Positions 10,182-18,663 of a stretch of 39,849 nt of DNA are shown here, in pieces. The translations under genes and the position numbers were made by a program. The stretch covers positions 1-39,849 of the forward strand of contig JAIYDY010000039.1 of NCBI GenBank assembly GCA_027487245.1, given 5' to 3'. Each line of letters begins with the position of its first letter. Position 1 is the stretch's first letter. The notes beneath the pieces were generated by a model. It did no database searches and had not been told where the DNA came from. It saw only the letters and a program-made list of their open reading frames with translations. Source of the stretch: Hyphomicrobiales bacterium. Lineage in GTDB: Bacteria; Pseudomonadota; Alphaproteobacteria; Rhizobiales; Beijerinckiaceae.

Positions 10182-11480
10182 TCACGCACGGGCAGAAGGG
10201 TCAATCGTCGAGCGGACCGACGCATCGTCCGCAAGCCTGGCGATCAGGTCCGGAATGCGTGTCTTCAACGCAAAGTAGCCGCGTGTCGCGTATGGCCAGG
10301 CATGCTCGTCGAACGGGCGTCGCAACTGCACCAGCGTGATGCCGTGCTCGTGCAGCAGTGCCCGGGCGATGCCGGCAAGAGCATCGGCCACCGGTCCCAC
10401 CGGGGCATAGGCCGTGACCACGGTCGCAAGACGCTCTGCGCCAGCCCAGGCGGCAATGGTCTCTGCTGACAAGGACGGTAACCGCAAGGCTGGGGCAACG
10501 CAGGTCGATGCCGCGAGGGCCAGTCCGTCATCAAGCGCAGCCTGCCGGAAAGCTGCAGGCAGGCGCGCAGCACCAAGCGTGGACGCTTCGGTCGGCAGAC
10601 TGGCTCCCGCGATGGCAGCGATTGAACCTGCCGCGATGGTGCTGCCGGCCAGAAAACTCGGTGCGTTCAGGTCCTCGTGTGTGAGGAGCAGCCCGGTGCG
10701 ACCTTCCGGAGGCGTCTGCAAGGCCGGCTTTAAAGCTTCCAGAGGTGCTGGATCGGGTTCCTCGAGCGGCGCGGCATGCTGGGCCAGCCCATGGGGATTG
10801 AAGCGCCCATCCGTGCAGGCGCGGATGTTCTGGGCCGTGGCAAGATAGGTCTTGCCGCGCGTGTGCAGGCCTGCCACCCAGCGCCATGACAGGGTGTTGG
10901 AAGCGGGATCTCCATCAAGCAATTGCTGCAGGAAAAGGTCGGCACCCAACTGCCATGGCAGACGCAGCGTAAAGATCCAGATCGATGCAAACCACATGCG
11001 TGCGTGGTTGTGGAGATAGCCTGTGTCCCGCAACTCCGCGATCCAGGCATCGAAGCAATCGATGCCGGTTTCGCCCGCCAACGCCTGCGCCAAGGCGGCG
11101 CGCCTTCCTGACGAGGCTTCGTGTGCGGCTTTCTCCCGGTCGAGCCCGCTGACATAGGCGCGCCAGATGCCCGGGCGGGTTTCAAGGTAGCCCTTGAAGT
11201 AGGTGCGCCAGAACACCTCCTGCACAAACATGCCGGCATCGGCGAGGCTGTGCTGCGCCAGCACGGCGGCAAGCACCTCGGCCTCCGTGAGCAGACGGTG
11301 CCTCAGATAGGGAGACAGCCCGGAAACATTGCCGCGCTGGTCCGGGCCATCATCATGGTTGCGCCAGCTGGCATAGTGCGCACCAGCCCGCGGCAGGAAG
11401 GCCGCAAGCCGCGCCAGGCCAGCCTCCCGGCTCGGTTCGAAATGGCGGGCCTGCGCCAGCGCTCCGGCTGCCGGCCTCAT
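10182..11480 (-). CDS. Photolyase-family FAD-binding protein with an atypical domain order
   Basis: The 432-residue protein matches the FAD-binding half of photolyases/cryptochromes in its first 230 residues or so: [14 protein letters not shown], an aromatic helix ([12 protein letters not shown]), [15 protein letters not shown] and [16 protein letters not shown] followed by [12 protein letters not shown]. In normal photolyases an alpha/beta antenna domain precedes this; here there is no room for it. The last 170 residues contain alternating strand/helix segments ([33 protein letters not shown]) that look Rossmann-like. It overlaps the upstream photolyase gene by 4 bp (ATGA), implying coupled expression. 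Function is unknown: it could be a repair enzyme, a photoreceptor or a partner of the adjacent photolyase. Confidence 0.8.
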   Translation of the reverse strand: MRPAAGALAQARHFEPSREAGLARLAAFLPRAGAHYASWRNHDDGPDQRGNVSGLSPYLRHRLLTEAEVLAAVLAQHSLADAGMFVQEVFWRTYFKGYLETRPGIWRAYVSGLDREKAAHEASSGRRAALAQALAGETGIDCFDAWIAELRDTGYLHNHARMWFASIWIFTLRLPWQLGADLFLQQLLDGDPASNTLSWRWVAGLHTRGKTYLATAQNIRACTDGRFNPHGLAQHAAPLEEPDPAPLEALKPALQTPPEGRTGLLLTHEDLNAPSFLAGSTIAAGSIAAIAGASLPTEASTLGAARLPAAFRQAALDDGLALAASTCVAPALRLPSLSAETIAAWAGAERLATVVTAYAPVGPVADALAGIARALLHEHGITLVQLRRPFDEHAWPYATRGYFALKTRIPDLIARLADDASVRSTIDPSARA

Positions 11481-13072
11481 CGCGGCCTCTCCAGATCGAG
11501 AGCCAGTTGACCGGTGCCCCGACTTGCCGCCGAGTCGACAGAGCCGAGAAACCGCATTGCATCCGCAATGATCTCCGCACGCCTGGCCTCGCTGAAACTG
11601 CGCAAGGTGCGATACGGCATGGCCATGCGCGGATTGCGCTCAAGCTTGCCGGCGTTTTCGATCAGGAAGTTCCAGTAAAGGTAGTTGAAGGGGCAGGCGC
11701 GAGGCCCTGCCTTGAGCGCCGGATCGTAGGCGCAGGAGGAGCAATAGTCAGACATGCGGTCGATGTACGCGCCGGATGCGGCATAGGGCTTGGAGGCGAG
11801 TAGCCCGTCATCCGCAAACAGCACCATGCCGTGGACATTCGGCAATTCGACCCATTCAAAGGCATCGATGTAGACCGCCAGATACCACGCCTCGATCTCC
11901 GCTGGCCGGATGCCCGCCAGCAGCGCGAAGTTGCCGGTGACCATCAGCCGCTGGATGTGGTGGCCGTAGGCATGGCGACGAATGTCGCCGATGCACTGGG
12001 CGAGGCAGTTCATCGTCGTCTCGCCCGTCCAGTAGAACCAGGGCAGGGGCCGGTTTGCTGCCAGCGCATTGGTTTGAGCATAGCCAGGCATGCGCGCCCA
12101 ATAGATGCCGCGTACGTATTCGCGCCAGCCCAGGATCTGCCGGATGAAACCCTCGACCGCGTTGAGCGGTGCGCGTCCGGCCCTCCATTCCGCTTCGGCT
12201 GCCTGGCAGGCCTCGCGCGCGGTCAGCAGTCCGACGTTGAGATACGGCGAAATGATCGAGTGGAACAGGAACGGCTCGCCCGTCTTCATCGCATCCTGAT
12301 AGTCGCCGAAGCGGGGCAAAGCATCGCGCAGGAAATGGGCAAAAGCGGCCTTTGCATCGCCGCGCGTCACGGCCCAGCCAAAGCCGTCAAGCTCGCCAAA
12401 GTGGTCCGCATGCCGCGTCGCCACCAGCGCCATGACCGAGCGCGTGATCTCATCGGGCGCAAAGCGACTTCGCTTCGGCGGAATGACGTCCTTGGGCAAG
12501 GCTTTGCGGTTGTCGTGGTCGAAGTTCCACTGGCCGCCCACAGGCTCGTCGCCCTCCATCAGGATCGCGTGCTCGCGCCGCATCTCGCGGTAGAAGAACT
12601 CCATGCGGAAGGACTTTCGCCCCTCGGCCCAGCGCCCGAAGCGGTGACGGCTGGCAAAAAAGCGGTCGTCGTCGCGGATTTCGACTTGCAGGCCAAGCGC
12701 CTCCTGCCAGCCGCGCATCTGTTCAAGCACTCGCCATTCGCCGGGCTCGGTGAGGATCAACCGTTCCGGCGAGTGGCGCGCAACGGCGCGGGCCACCTCG
12801 CCCGAAAACGAGCCGCTGTTGTCCGCATCGTCGAGCCTGACGTAATCGACATGGATGCCGGCCGTGCGCAACTCCTCGGCAAAATGCCGCATGGCCGAGA
12901 GCACGAACACGATCTTCTGTCGATGGTGCGGCACATGGCGTGTCTCGTCATCGACCTCGACCATCAGCACCACATCGCGGGCCGTGTCGATGTCGCTAAG
13001 CGAGGCCAGCCGATGGCTGAGCTGGTCACCCATGATGAGGCGCAATGCACCCACCGGCTCCGGGTCAGCCAT
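11477..13072 (-). CDS. phrB: Iron-sulfur bacterial cryptochrome / (6-4) photolyase (PhrB/CryB class)
   Basis: Light-dependent DNA repair or photoreceptor flavoprotein of the FeS-BCP class. The 531-residue protein has an N-terminal alpha/beta domain starting LRLIMGDQLSH and an all-helical FAD domain (EGFIRQILGWREYVRG; WVELPNVHGMVLFADDG). Four cysteines at 356, 444, 447 and 460 have the same spacing (88, 3, 13) as the [4Fe-4S] ligands I recall for Agrobacterium PhrB (350, 438, 441, 454). ATG 13072 begins the recognisable domain; an in-frame extension upstream runs through the DUF2256 gene and is not family-like. It overlaps DUF2256 by 8 bp and the next photolyase-like gene by 4 bp. Confidence 0.93.
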   Translation of the reverse strand: MADPEPVGALRLIMGDQLSHRLASLSDIDTARDVVLMVEVDDETRHVPHHRQKIVFVLSAMRHFAEELRTAGIHVDYVRLDDADNSGSFSGEVARAVARHSPERLILTEPGEWRVLEQMRGWQEALGLQVEIRDDDRFFASRHRFGRWAEGRKSFRMEFFYREMRREHAILMEGDEPVGGQWNFDHDNRKALPKDVIPPKRSRFAPDEITRSVMALVATRHADHFGELDGFGWAVTRGDAKAAFAHFLRDALPRFGDYQDAMKTGEPFLFHSIISPYLNVGLLTAREACQAAEAEWRAGRAPLNAVEGFIRQILGWREYVRGIYWARMPGYAQTNALAANRPLPWFYWTGETTMNCLAQCIGDIRRHAYGHHIQRLMVTGNFALLAGIRPAEIEAWYLAVYIDAFEWVELPNVHGMVLFADDGLLASKPYAASGAYIDRMSDYCSSCAYDPALKAGPRACPFNYLYWNFLIENAGKLERNPRMAMPYRTLRSFSEARRAEIIADAMRFLGSVDSAASRGTGQLALDLERPR

Positions 13073-13250
13073 TGTGCGGCATGCCCTGAGCATTGGACCT
13101 GCTGTTGCGCCTGAGATCGCCCTTGCAGCGGTCCGAGCAGGTGCGGACCTCATCCCAGACGCGTTCCCACTTCTTGCGCCACACGAATGGCCGGCCACAA
13201 GACTCGCAGGTCTTGACCGGCAGGTCGCCCTTGCGAACCATCTTCGGCAT
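13065..13250 (-). CDS. DUF2256 family small cysteine protein
   Basis: A 61-residue basic protein with two Cys pairs, CESC near residue 15 and CSDRC near residue 38, around a WRKKWERVWDEV helix. This is the DUF2256 pattern, likely a small zinc ribbon. Members are commonly found next to cryptochrome/photolyase genes, as here, but no function is established to my knowledge. The start at 13250 lies 5 bp after the SDR stop and the stop overlaps phrB by 8 bp, so it is translationally linked to both. A role in cluster insertion or DNA binding for the photolyase is possible but is inference. Confidence 0.85.
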   Translation of the reverse strand: MPKMVRKGDLPVKTCESCGRPFVWRKKWERVWDEVRTCSDRCKGDLRRNSRSNAQGMPHNG

Positions 13251-13255
13251 CGGGA

Positions 13256-13984
13256 TCAGCCCTTGGTGCGCAACATCGAGCGTCCGCCATCCACCCCGAC
13301 GATCTGTCCGGTGATCCAGCCGGCATCAGGCGACAGGAGGAAAGCCGCCAGCGCCGCAATGTCGTCCGGCTCGCCGAGACGCTGCATCGCATGCATCTGG
13401 GCAATGGCCGTCGCCATCTGTTCGTTGCCGGTGAGGGCGCGGGCCATGGGTGTGCGGGTGAGGGACGGGGCGACGCAGTTGACCCGGATCTTCGGCGCGA
13501 GTTCCGCGCCAAGCGCCAGCGTCAGGCCTTCCACCGCTCCCTTGGCCATCGCCACCGAGGCATGAGCCGTGAAGCCCTGCGCTACGGCCACCGTCGAGAC
13601 GAGCAGGATCGCGGCGGTTCCGTCAGCGGCCTTCAGCGCCGGCAGCGCGGCCTGCACCGACCGGACGGCTCCCAGCGCATTGAGCCGGAAATCCAGCTCG
13701 AAGTCGGCATCGGTCAAGCGGGATACCGGCTTGAGATTGATCGAGCCGACCATGTAGGCCAGCCCGGCAACCGAAGGACCAGCCGCCTCGATCGCTGCCT
13801 TCAGCGCCTCTGCATCGAGCACATCCGCCACGGCGCTGGTGGCTCCCAGTTCGCTGGCCAGAGCCTGAAGCCGAACCGGATCACGCCCGACCAGATGAAC
13901 CTTGCGGCCTGCTGCCACCAGCCGCCGCGCCAGCGCGGAGCCGGCACCGCCCGTGCCGCCAACAATGATCGTGATATCGGACAT
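13256..13984 (-). CDS. Short-chain dehydrogenase/reductase-like protein lacking the catalytic Tyr
   Basis: A 242-residue SDR-fold protein with a nucleotide-binding loop GGTGGAG (residues 9-15), the acidic DVLD near residue 54, Asn102 and the catalytic-type Ser130. The expected YxxxK reads V144-AMA-K148, so the active-site tyrosine is replaced by valine while the lysine is kept. The C-terminus (GWITGQIVGVDGGRSM) is standard SDR. It is the first gene of the photolyase cluster on this strand, 5 bp before DUF2256. The missing Tyr suggests either an unusual chemistry or a binding or sensing role. The start at ATG 13984 opens directly on the Rossmann strand. Confidence 0.85.
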   Translation of the reverse strand: MSDITIIVGGTGGAGSALARRLVAAGRKVHLVGRDPVRLQALASELGATSAVADVLDAEALKAAIEAAGPSVAGLAYMVGSINLKPVSRLTDADFELDFRLNALGAVRSVQAALPALKAADGTAAILLVSTVAVAQGFTAHASVAMAKGAVEGLTLALGAELAPKIRVNCVAPSLTRTPMARALTGNEQMATAIAQMHAMQRLGEPDDIAALAAFLLSPDAGWITGQIVGVDGGRSMLRTKG

Positions 13985-14106
13985 GGAACATCAGCCTTTG
14001 GCAACGGATCAGACACAAAGGCTTACGGGAGGTGCTGCGCTTTGGTTCAGGCACAATGCCCCATGCGCCGCATCGCCGCGGACCTGGCAATGGAGGTCTG
14101 CCCCGC

Positions 14107-16479
14107 TCAACCGGCGGTGTCGCGCATCGTGATCCGGACCGGAAGGTCCTTTGCGCCGGCGAGTTCGGCTGACCAGGCAGGCGTTTGCGGGAGTGTTGGC
14201 AACGTGCCCGTCCCGGTGAGAGCGACCTCGGCGCCGTTCTCGTTCCAATGCCAGTCAATCGCAGCCTTCAGACAATGCCCGTTCCGGAAGGCCCAGCTGA
14301 CACCATCGTCTTCGAAATGTCGGCCCGTGCCGGTGCCGTGGCTGGCGGCTGCAGCGAGATACAGGCGGCGAGCCGGTGCATCATGCGGCCTGACATGAGG
14401 TGTCGTGCTCGCGAGCACGAGCGCTGCGCCATTGCGGATGAAGACGGGCGGATGGCCCAGATCGGCCTTGACCGTCACTTCCGTGCCGGCCGGATGCACA
14501 ACGCCGGTCTGAAAGTCGATCCAGCCGGACGGGCCAGCCGGGAGATACTGCGTCTTCGTCCGCGCGCCTTCCGTGACGACCGGCGAGAACAACACGTCAG
14601 GCCCGAGCATCATGGCGTCCTGATCCTGATAGGCATGCGGATCGTCCAGGAAATCATGGAAGAGCGGACGGATGATCGGTGAACCATCCAGATGCGACTG
14701 GTGCGCCAGCGTATACAGCAAGGGCAGGAACGTGGTGCGCAGGTCGAGCGCCAGCCGGATCTGCGGCAACATCTCGGGATAGAGCCAGGGAACGGTCGCT
14801 GCCTGCCAGCCCTCTGCGACATCCGGCTTCCATGAATTCATGACTGCGCGAGGATGCAAGGCCGACATCTCGATCATGCGGCACAGCAGCTCCGGCGAGG
14901 GGCGCGGTCCGGTGAACCCGCCGACGTCATGGCCGACATTGGACTGGCCTGACAGGGCAAGCGAAAGCCCGTTCCGGAGGTTCCATTTCAGCGTGTGCCA
15001 GGAGGTGAAGTTGTCGCCGGTCCAAGTCTCGCCATAGCGCTGGAGCCCGGCTGGACCGGCACGGGTGATCGTGAATGGTCGAAGCTCGGGCTTGCGCGCT
15101 TGCGTTGCCTCAAAGGTCGCACGCGTCATCAGCAGTGCGTGCAGGGGCCGCGCGGCAATCGCCGGAAACGGGCGCCCGAAGCCGGTGGCCGTGGCATCCT
15201 CGCGCCCGATCTCGTACTCGTTGTTGTCATTCCAGCCCGCGGTGAAGCCGACATCGAGAACCTGTGCCTTCAGACGCTCCTGCCACCATGAGATGGTTTG
15301 AGGGTTGGTGAAGTCGAGGAACGAGCCCATGCCATCCCAGAACTGTTCAAGAACGGGGGCGCCGTCCGCATCCTTGATGAAACCGCCGGCATCCTTCAAT
15401 TCGCCATAGTTGACATGGTCGTCAATCAGCACTGGCTTGAGGTTGGCAACGGTCGGAAAACCCATCGCTTCAAGCTTGGCAAAGAGGGCCTTCGGGTCCG
15501 GGAACTTGTCCTTGTTCCAGGTGAAGACGTAGCGCCGCTTGCCGCGGCTCGAATAGCCAGAGCCAAAATGAACTGCGCTGATCGCGATCCCCTCGGCCCG
15601 GCACCGTGTGGCAAACGCCTCGATGACCGACTGTGCATTGGGATCATCGGCATGGTGCATGGTCGTGAAGGCAAAACCGAAGCTCCACTTCGGCGGCAGC
15701 GCAGGGCGACCTGTCAGCAAGGTGAAGCGGCGGGTAACGCTGGCCAGATCCGGACCTGCGATGAGCCAGAGGTCCAGCCCGCGTTCCTCGATCTCAACAT
15801 GGCGATAGATGCCGTGATAGTTGGAGCGTTCGGCGCCCAGGTCGAAGCTCATGGGTGCGAGGCTGTCATAGAACATGCCGCCTACGACGTCGCCAGACTG
15901 CACGGCCATGTAGGGCACATGCTTGTACAGTGGATCGCCAATCTCGGCGTCATAGCCGAGCGCGTCGAGCTGCAGAACCCGAAAGCGCCGACCGGTCCGG
16001 TCAAGCGGGCCGGTCTTGTCGCCAAGGCCGAAATGCCGGTCGGTGAAGGGACGATGCTGGTAGTGCCGGAGGCGCGTGCTGCGCTCGGCCAAGGCAAAGC
16101 CGCCTGTGGCGCGATCAGCAATCCACGGATGCCACGCGCCGTCCTTCAGTTGCTCAACGGCGAGACGAAGCGGAGAGCCTGTGAGCGTGAGCCTGAATTG
16201 TCCGGCGATCAAGACGGTCTGGCCGTCACGCGTTTCGAGATCCACCCGGGGTGGCGAGAACCCCGCCAGATCATCGCGGTTGCGGCCCTGCCATGGCGTA
16301 TCCCCCTCGGGCGCAACCATCCAGCTGCGATCAAGCGGCAAGCCCTCAGGCGGTGCGATCACCACACGCAGCAGTGTTTCGGACATGGCACGCAGGCTGA
16401 GCCGCCAGCCATCCTCAAGCGCAACCTCACATCCGTTGGCGCTGGGCGTCAGCGCAGCAATGCTGTTGAAGATCTTCAT
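14107..16479 (-). CDS. GH31 family alpha-glycosidase
   Basis: Probable alpha-glucosidase or alpha-xylosidase acting on the imported sugar. The 790-residue protein has an N-terminal beta-sandwich and a GH31 barrel. The nucleophile is Asp418 in GWNDNNE and the acid/base is Asp489 in WTGDN; DVGGF follows. There is no signal peptide, so it should act in the cytoplasm on an already imported oligosaccharide. It is the last gene of a leftward operon, 10 bp after the ABC ATPase gene. GH31 covers several specificities (alpha-glucose, alpha-xylose, sulfoquinovose), and the exact substrate cannot be read from the sequence by eye. Confidence 0.9.
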   Translation of the reverse strand: MKIFNSIAALTPSANGCEVALEDGWRLSLRAMSETLLRVVIAPPEGLPLDRSWMVAPEGDTPWQGRNRDDLAGFSPPRVDLETRDGQTVLIAGQFRLTLTGSPLRLAVEQLKDGAWHPWIADRATGGFALAERSTRLRHYQHRPFTDRHFGLGDKTGPLDRTGRRFRVLQLDALGYDAEIGDPLYKHVPYMAVQSGDVVGGMFYDSLAPMSFDLGAERSNYHGIYRHVEIEERGLDLWLIAGPDLASVTRRFTLLTGRPALPPKWSFGFAFTTMHHADDPNAQSVIEAFATRCRAEGIAISAVHFGSGYSSRGKRRYVFTWNKDKFPDPKALFAKLEAMGFPTVANLKPVLIDDHVNYGELKDAGGFIKDADGAPVLEQFWDGMGSFLDFTNPQTISWWQERLKAQVLDVGFTAGWNDNNEYEIGREDATATGFGRPFPAIAARPLHALLMTRATFEATQARKPELRPFTITRAGPAGLQRYGETWTGDNFTSWHTLKWNLRNGLSLALSGQSNVGHDVGGFTGPRPSPELLCRMIEMSALHPRAVMNSWKPDVAEGWQAATVPWLYPEMLPQIRLALDLRTTFLPLLYTLAHQSHLDGSPIIRPLFHDFLDDPHAYQDQDAMMLGPDVLFSPVVTEGARTKTQYLPAGPSGWIDFQTGVVHPAGTEVTVKADLGHPPVFIRNGAALVLASTTPHVRPHDAPARRLYLAAAASHGTGTGRHFEDDGVSWAFRNGHCLKAAIDWHWNENGAEVALTGTGTLPTLPQTPAWSAELAGAKDLPVRITMRDTAG

Positions 16480-16489
16480 TGTGCTGGTC

Positions 16490-17584
16490 TCAGGTCAAAG
16501 GCGGGAGCGCCAGTCCCGTTTCAGCGTGGAAGAGATGGCGCAGGGCGGGATCGGCGAGACCGAGACCGACGGTATCGCCGCGCACGACCCGGGTCTGGCC
16601 CGCCAGCCTGACGGACAAGGTCTCGCCGGATGGCAATGTGCCGTGCAGATAGCTCTCGCCGCCGAGTTGTTCGGTGATCGAGACGGACAGCGAGACATCG
16701 CCGCCGGCGTCCTTCAAGCTGATATGTTCGGGCCGGACACCGAGCTTGACGGCGCTGCCGGGCGCAATTCCCTGGAACTGGCACGGCACGCTCACCTCGC
16801 CGCCAGCATCAAGCGCGACCTTCACGCCCTCGCTGCCAAGCGCCTTGACGGTGCCGTTGAGGAAGTTCATGCGCGGGCTGCCAATGAAACCGGCGACGAA
16901 CAGGTTGGCCGGGCGGTTGTAGAGATCGAGCGGCCGGCCAAACTGCTCGAGGCGGCCGTCCTTCAGGACGGCGATCCGGTCCGCCATGGTCATGGCCTCG
17001 ACCTGATCATGGGTCACGTAGATCATCGTGTTGCCAAGCCGCTGGTGAAGGTTGCCGATTTCAACGCGCATCTGCACGCGCAACTCCGCATCGAGATTGG
17101 ACAGCGGCTCATCGAACAGGAAAATCTTCGGCTCGCGCACCACGGCCCGACCAATGGCGACACGCTGGCGCTGGCCTCCCGAAAGCTGGCCGGGTCGGCG
17201 CTCCAGCAGTTGCTCCATGCGCAGCATCCGTGCTGCTTCGGCCACCCGGCGCTCGACTTCAGGCTTGGGCGTCTTGAGGTTCTCAAGGCCGAACGAGAGG
17301 TTCTGCCTGACGCTCATATGGGGATAGAGCGCATAGCTCTGGAACACCATCGCCAGCCCGCGTTCGGCGGCCGGCACCTCGTTGACGATCGCATCGTCAA
17401 TCCTGACCTCGCCGGTCGACACGGGTTCAAGCCCGGCGATCATCCTCAGAAGCGTGGACTTGCCGCAGCCGGAGGGACCTACGAAAACAACAAACTCGCC
17501 GTGGTTGATGGCAAGGTCGATGCCCTTGATCACCTGTGTTGCCCCGAAGGACTTCGTGACCTGCTTCAATTCCAGCGTCGACAT
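16490..17584 (-). CDS. Sugar ABC transporter ATP-binding protein (MalK/UgpC type)
   Basis: Energises the sugar importer encoded upstream. The 364-residue protein has Walker [11 protein letters not shown]-loop [10 protein letters not shown], signature [10 protein letters not shown], Walker [12 protein letters not shown] and the switch His in [12 protein letters not shown]-terminal MOP/TOBE regulatory domain (about residues 235-364, including VRPEHISL) is typical of CUT1 family ATPases. ATG 17584 overlaps the permease stop by one base (TGATG); a GTG three bases earlier is also possible. This ATPase class often serves several CUT1 importers, so it may not be exclusive to this one. Confidence 0.94.
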   Translation of the reverse strand: MSTLELKQVTKSFGATQVIKGIDLAINHGEFVVFVGPSGCGKSTLLRMIAGLEPVSTGEVRIDDAIVNEVPAAERGLAMVFQSYALYPHMSVRQNLSFGLENLKTPKPEVERRVAEAARMLRMEQLLERRPGQLSGGQRQRVAIGRAVVREPKIFLFDEPLSNLDAELRVQMRVEIGNLHQRLGNTMIYVTHDQVEAMTMADRIAVLKDGRLEQFGRPLDLYNRPANLFVAGFIGSPRMNFLNGTVKALGSEGVKVALDAGGEVSVPCQFQGIAPGSAVKLGVRPEHISLKDAGGDVSLSVSITEQLGGESYLHGTLPSGETLSVRLAGQTRVVRGDTVGLGLADPALRHLFHAETGLALPPLT

Positions 17585-18663
17585 CACTTCAATCCTGTAT
17601 TGGCGATGCCGGTGGTGATGTGTTTCTGAAGTACGACAAACACCAGCGTGACCGGCAGCAGCGTCAGAACCGTCATGGCGAGCAGGTGGTGCATGTTGTC
17701 GTTGAGCTCACCCTTGAACGTGGACAGGCCCAGCTGCAGCGTGAACACCTCGGACTGCGTCAACACGATCAACGGCCACATGAAATCGTTCCAGCGCCAC
17801 ATCACCGACAGGATGGCGAGCACGGACAGGGCAGGCAAGGAGAGTGGCAGCATGATGCGCCAGAAGATTTTCCACTCCGACGCGCCGTCCATGCGCGCAG
17901 CTTCCAGAAGCTCGTCAGGGATGGTCAGCATGTACTGGCGCAGAAGGAACACCCCGGTCGGCGTCGCAATCGCCGGGATGATCACGCCCCAGAGTGAATT
18001 GAGCATGCCGAGCGACGACACCGTGATGAACAACGGCACCAGGATAACCGTTGGCGGGATCAGCAATGTCGAGACGATGACGATGACCATCGCGTCGCGC
18101 CCGCGAAACCGGTATTTCGACAGTGCGAACGCGGCCATCGCATTGACCACCAGCGTCAGCAATGTCGCCACCACGGTGACAAAGGTCGAGTTCCAGAAAT
18201 AGCGCAGGAAGTTGAAGTTGCGCGACTGGGTGGAGCCGATGGTCGGTTCGCTGTAATTCTCCCAGCGCGGTTGCACGACCTCCTTGCGGACGATCTGGGA
18301 GCGCGGGACCTCGATGATCTCTGCCGGCTTGCCGATCTCGAAGACGCGGGCATTGACGCCACGCGGACCAATGAAGCCGACATCGACCTGGCTTCCATCC
18401 GGCTTTGTCCAGAGGAACACGCCATGGCTGCGGCTGCCATCTGCCGATGGTGTGGTCAGCTGCTCGTGGGGCAGAAGCCTCGGGTCGTTTTCGACCAGCG
18501 CGCGGGGCGACTTGATCGATGACATGAACATCCAGAAAATCGGCAACGCCACGAGCAGGACGCCAAGAGCCAGATAGGCGTAAGACAGCACGTCGGTCCA
18601 GTCGAACCCGTGCCGTGCGCGCTTTCGCGTCAGAAATGATGAGACGTCCGTGGAATTGATCAT
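17584..18663 (-). CDS. Sugar ABC transporter permease (MalG type) with a periplasmic insert
   Basis: Inner-membrane subunit of a CUT1 importer. The 359-residue protein starts with a cytoplasmic leader and a first membrane helix ([19 protein letters not shown]). An insert of about 100 polar residues follows (roughly 55-150) before the remaining helices. The EAA loop that contacts the ATPase is [17 protein letters not shown]. MalG-type proteins are normally about 280-300 residues, so the extra length lies in the loop after helix 1, predicted periplasmic. It overlaps malF-type and ATPase genes at both ends, showing a tight operon. Confidence 0.93.
   Translation of the reverse strand: MINSTDVSSFLTRKRARHGFDWTDVLSYAYLALGVLLVALPIFWMFMSSIKSPRALVENDPRLLPHEQLTTPSADGSRSHGVFLWTKPDGSQVDVGFIGPRGVNARVFEIGKPAEIIEVPRSQIVRKEVVQPRWENYSEPTIGSTQSRNFNFLRYFWNSTFVTVVATLLTLVVNAMAAFALSKYRFRGRDAMVIVIVSTLLIPPTVILVPLFITVSSLGMLNSLWGVIIPAIATPTGVFLLRQYMLTIPDELLEAARMDGASEWKIFWRIMLPLSLPALSVLAILSVMWRWNDFMWPLIVLTQSEVFTLQLGLSTFKGELNDNMHHLLAMTVLTLLPVTLVFVVLQKHITTGIANTGLK

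Noticed and set aside
13073..13198. Extended N-terminus of the FeS photolyase
   Set aside because: The extra residues come from the DUF2256 gene read in another frame and do not resemble the family, which begins at LRLIMGDQLSH.
13982..14011. TGATCC box upstream of the SDR, resembling the RpoE/ChrR (singlet-oxygen) -35 element
   Set aside because: At the required 18-bp spacing the -10 would be TCCATG, overlapping the start codon and not matching the consensus.
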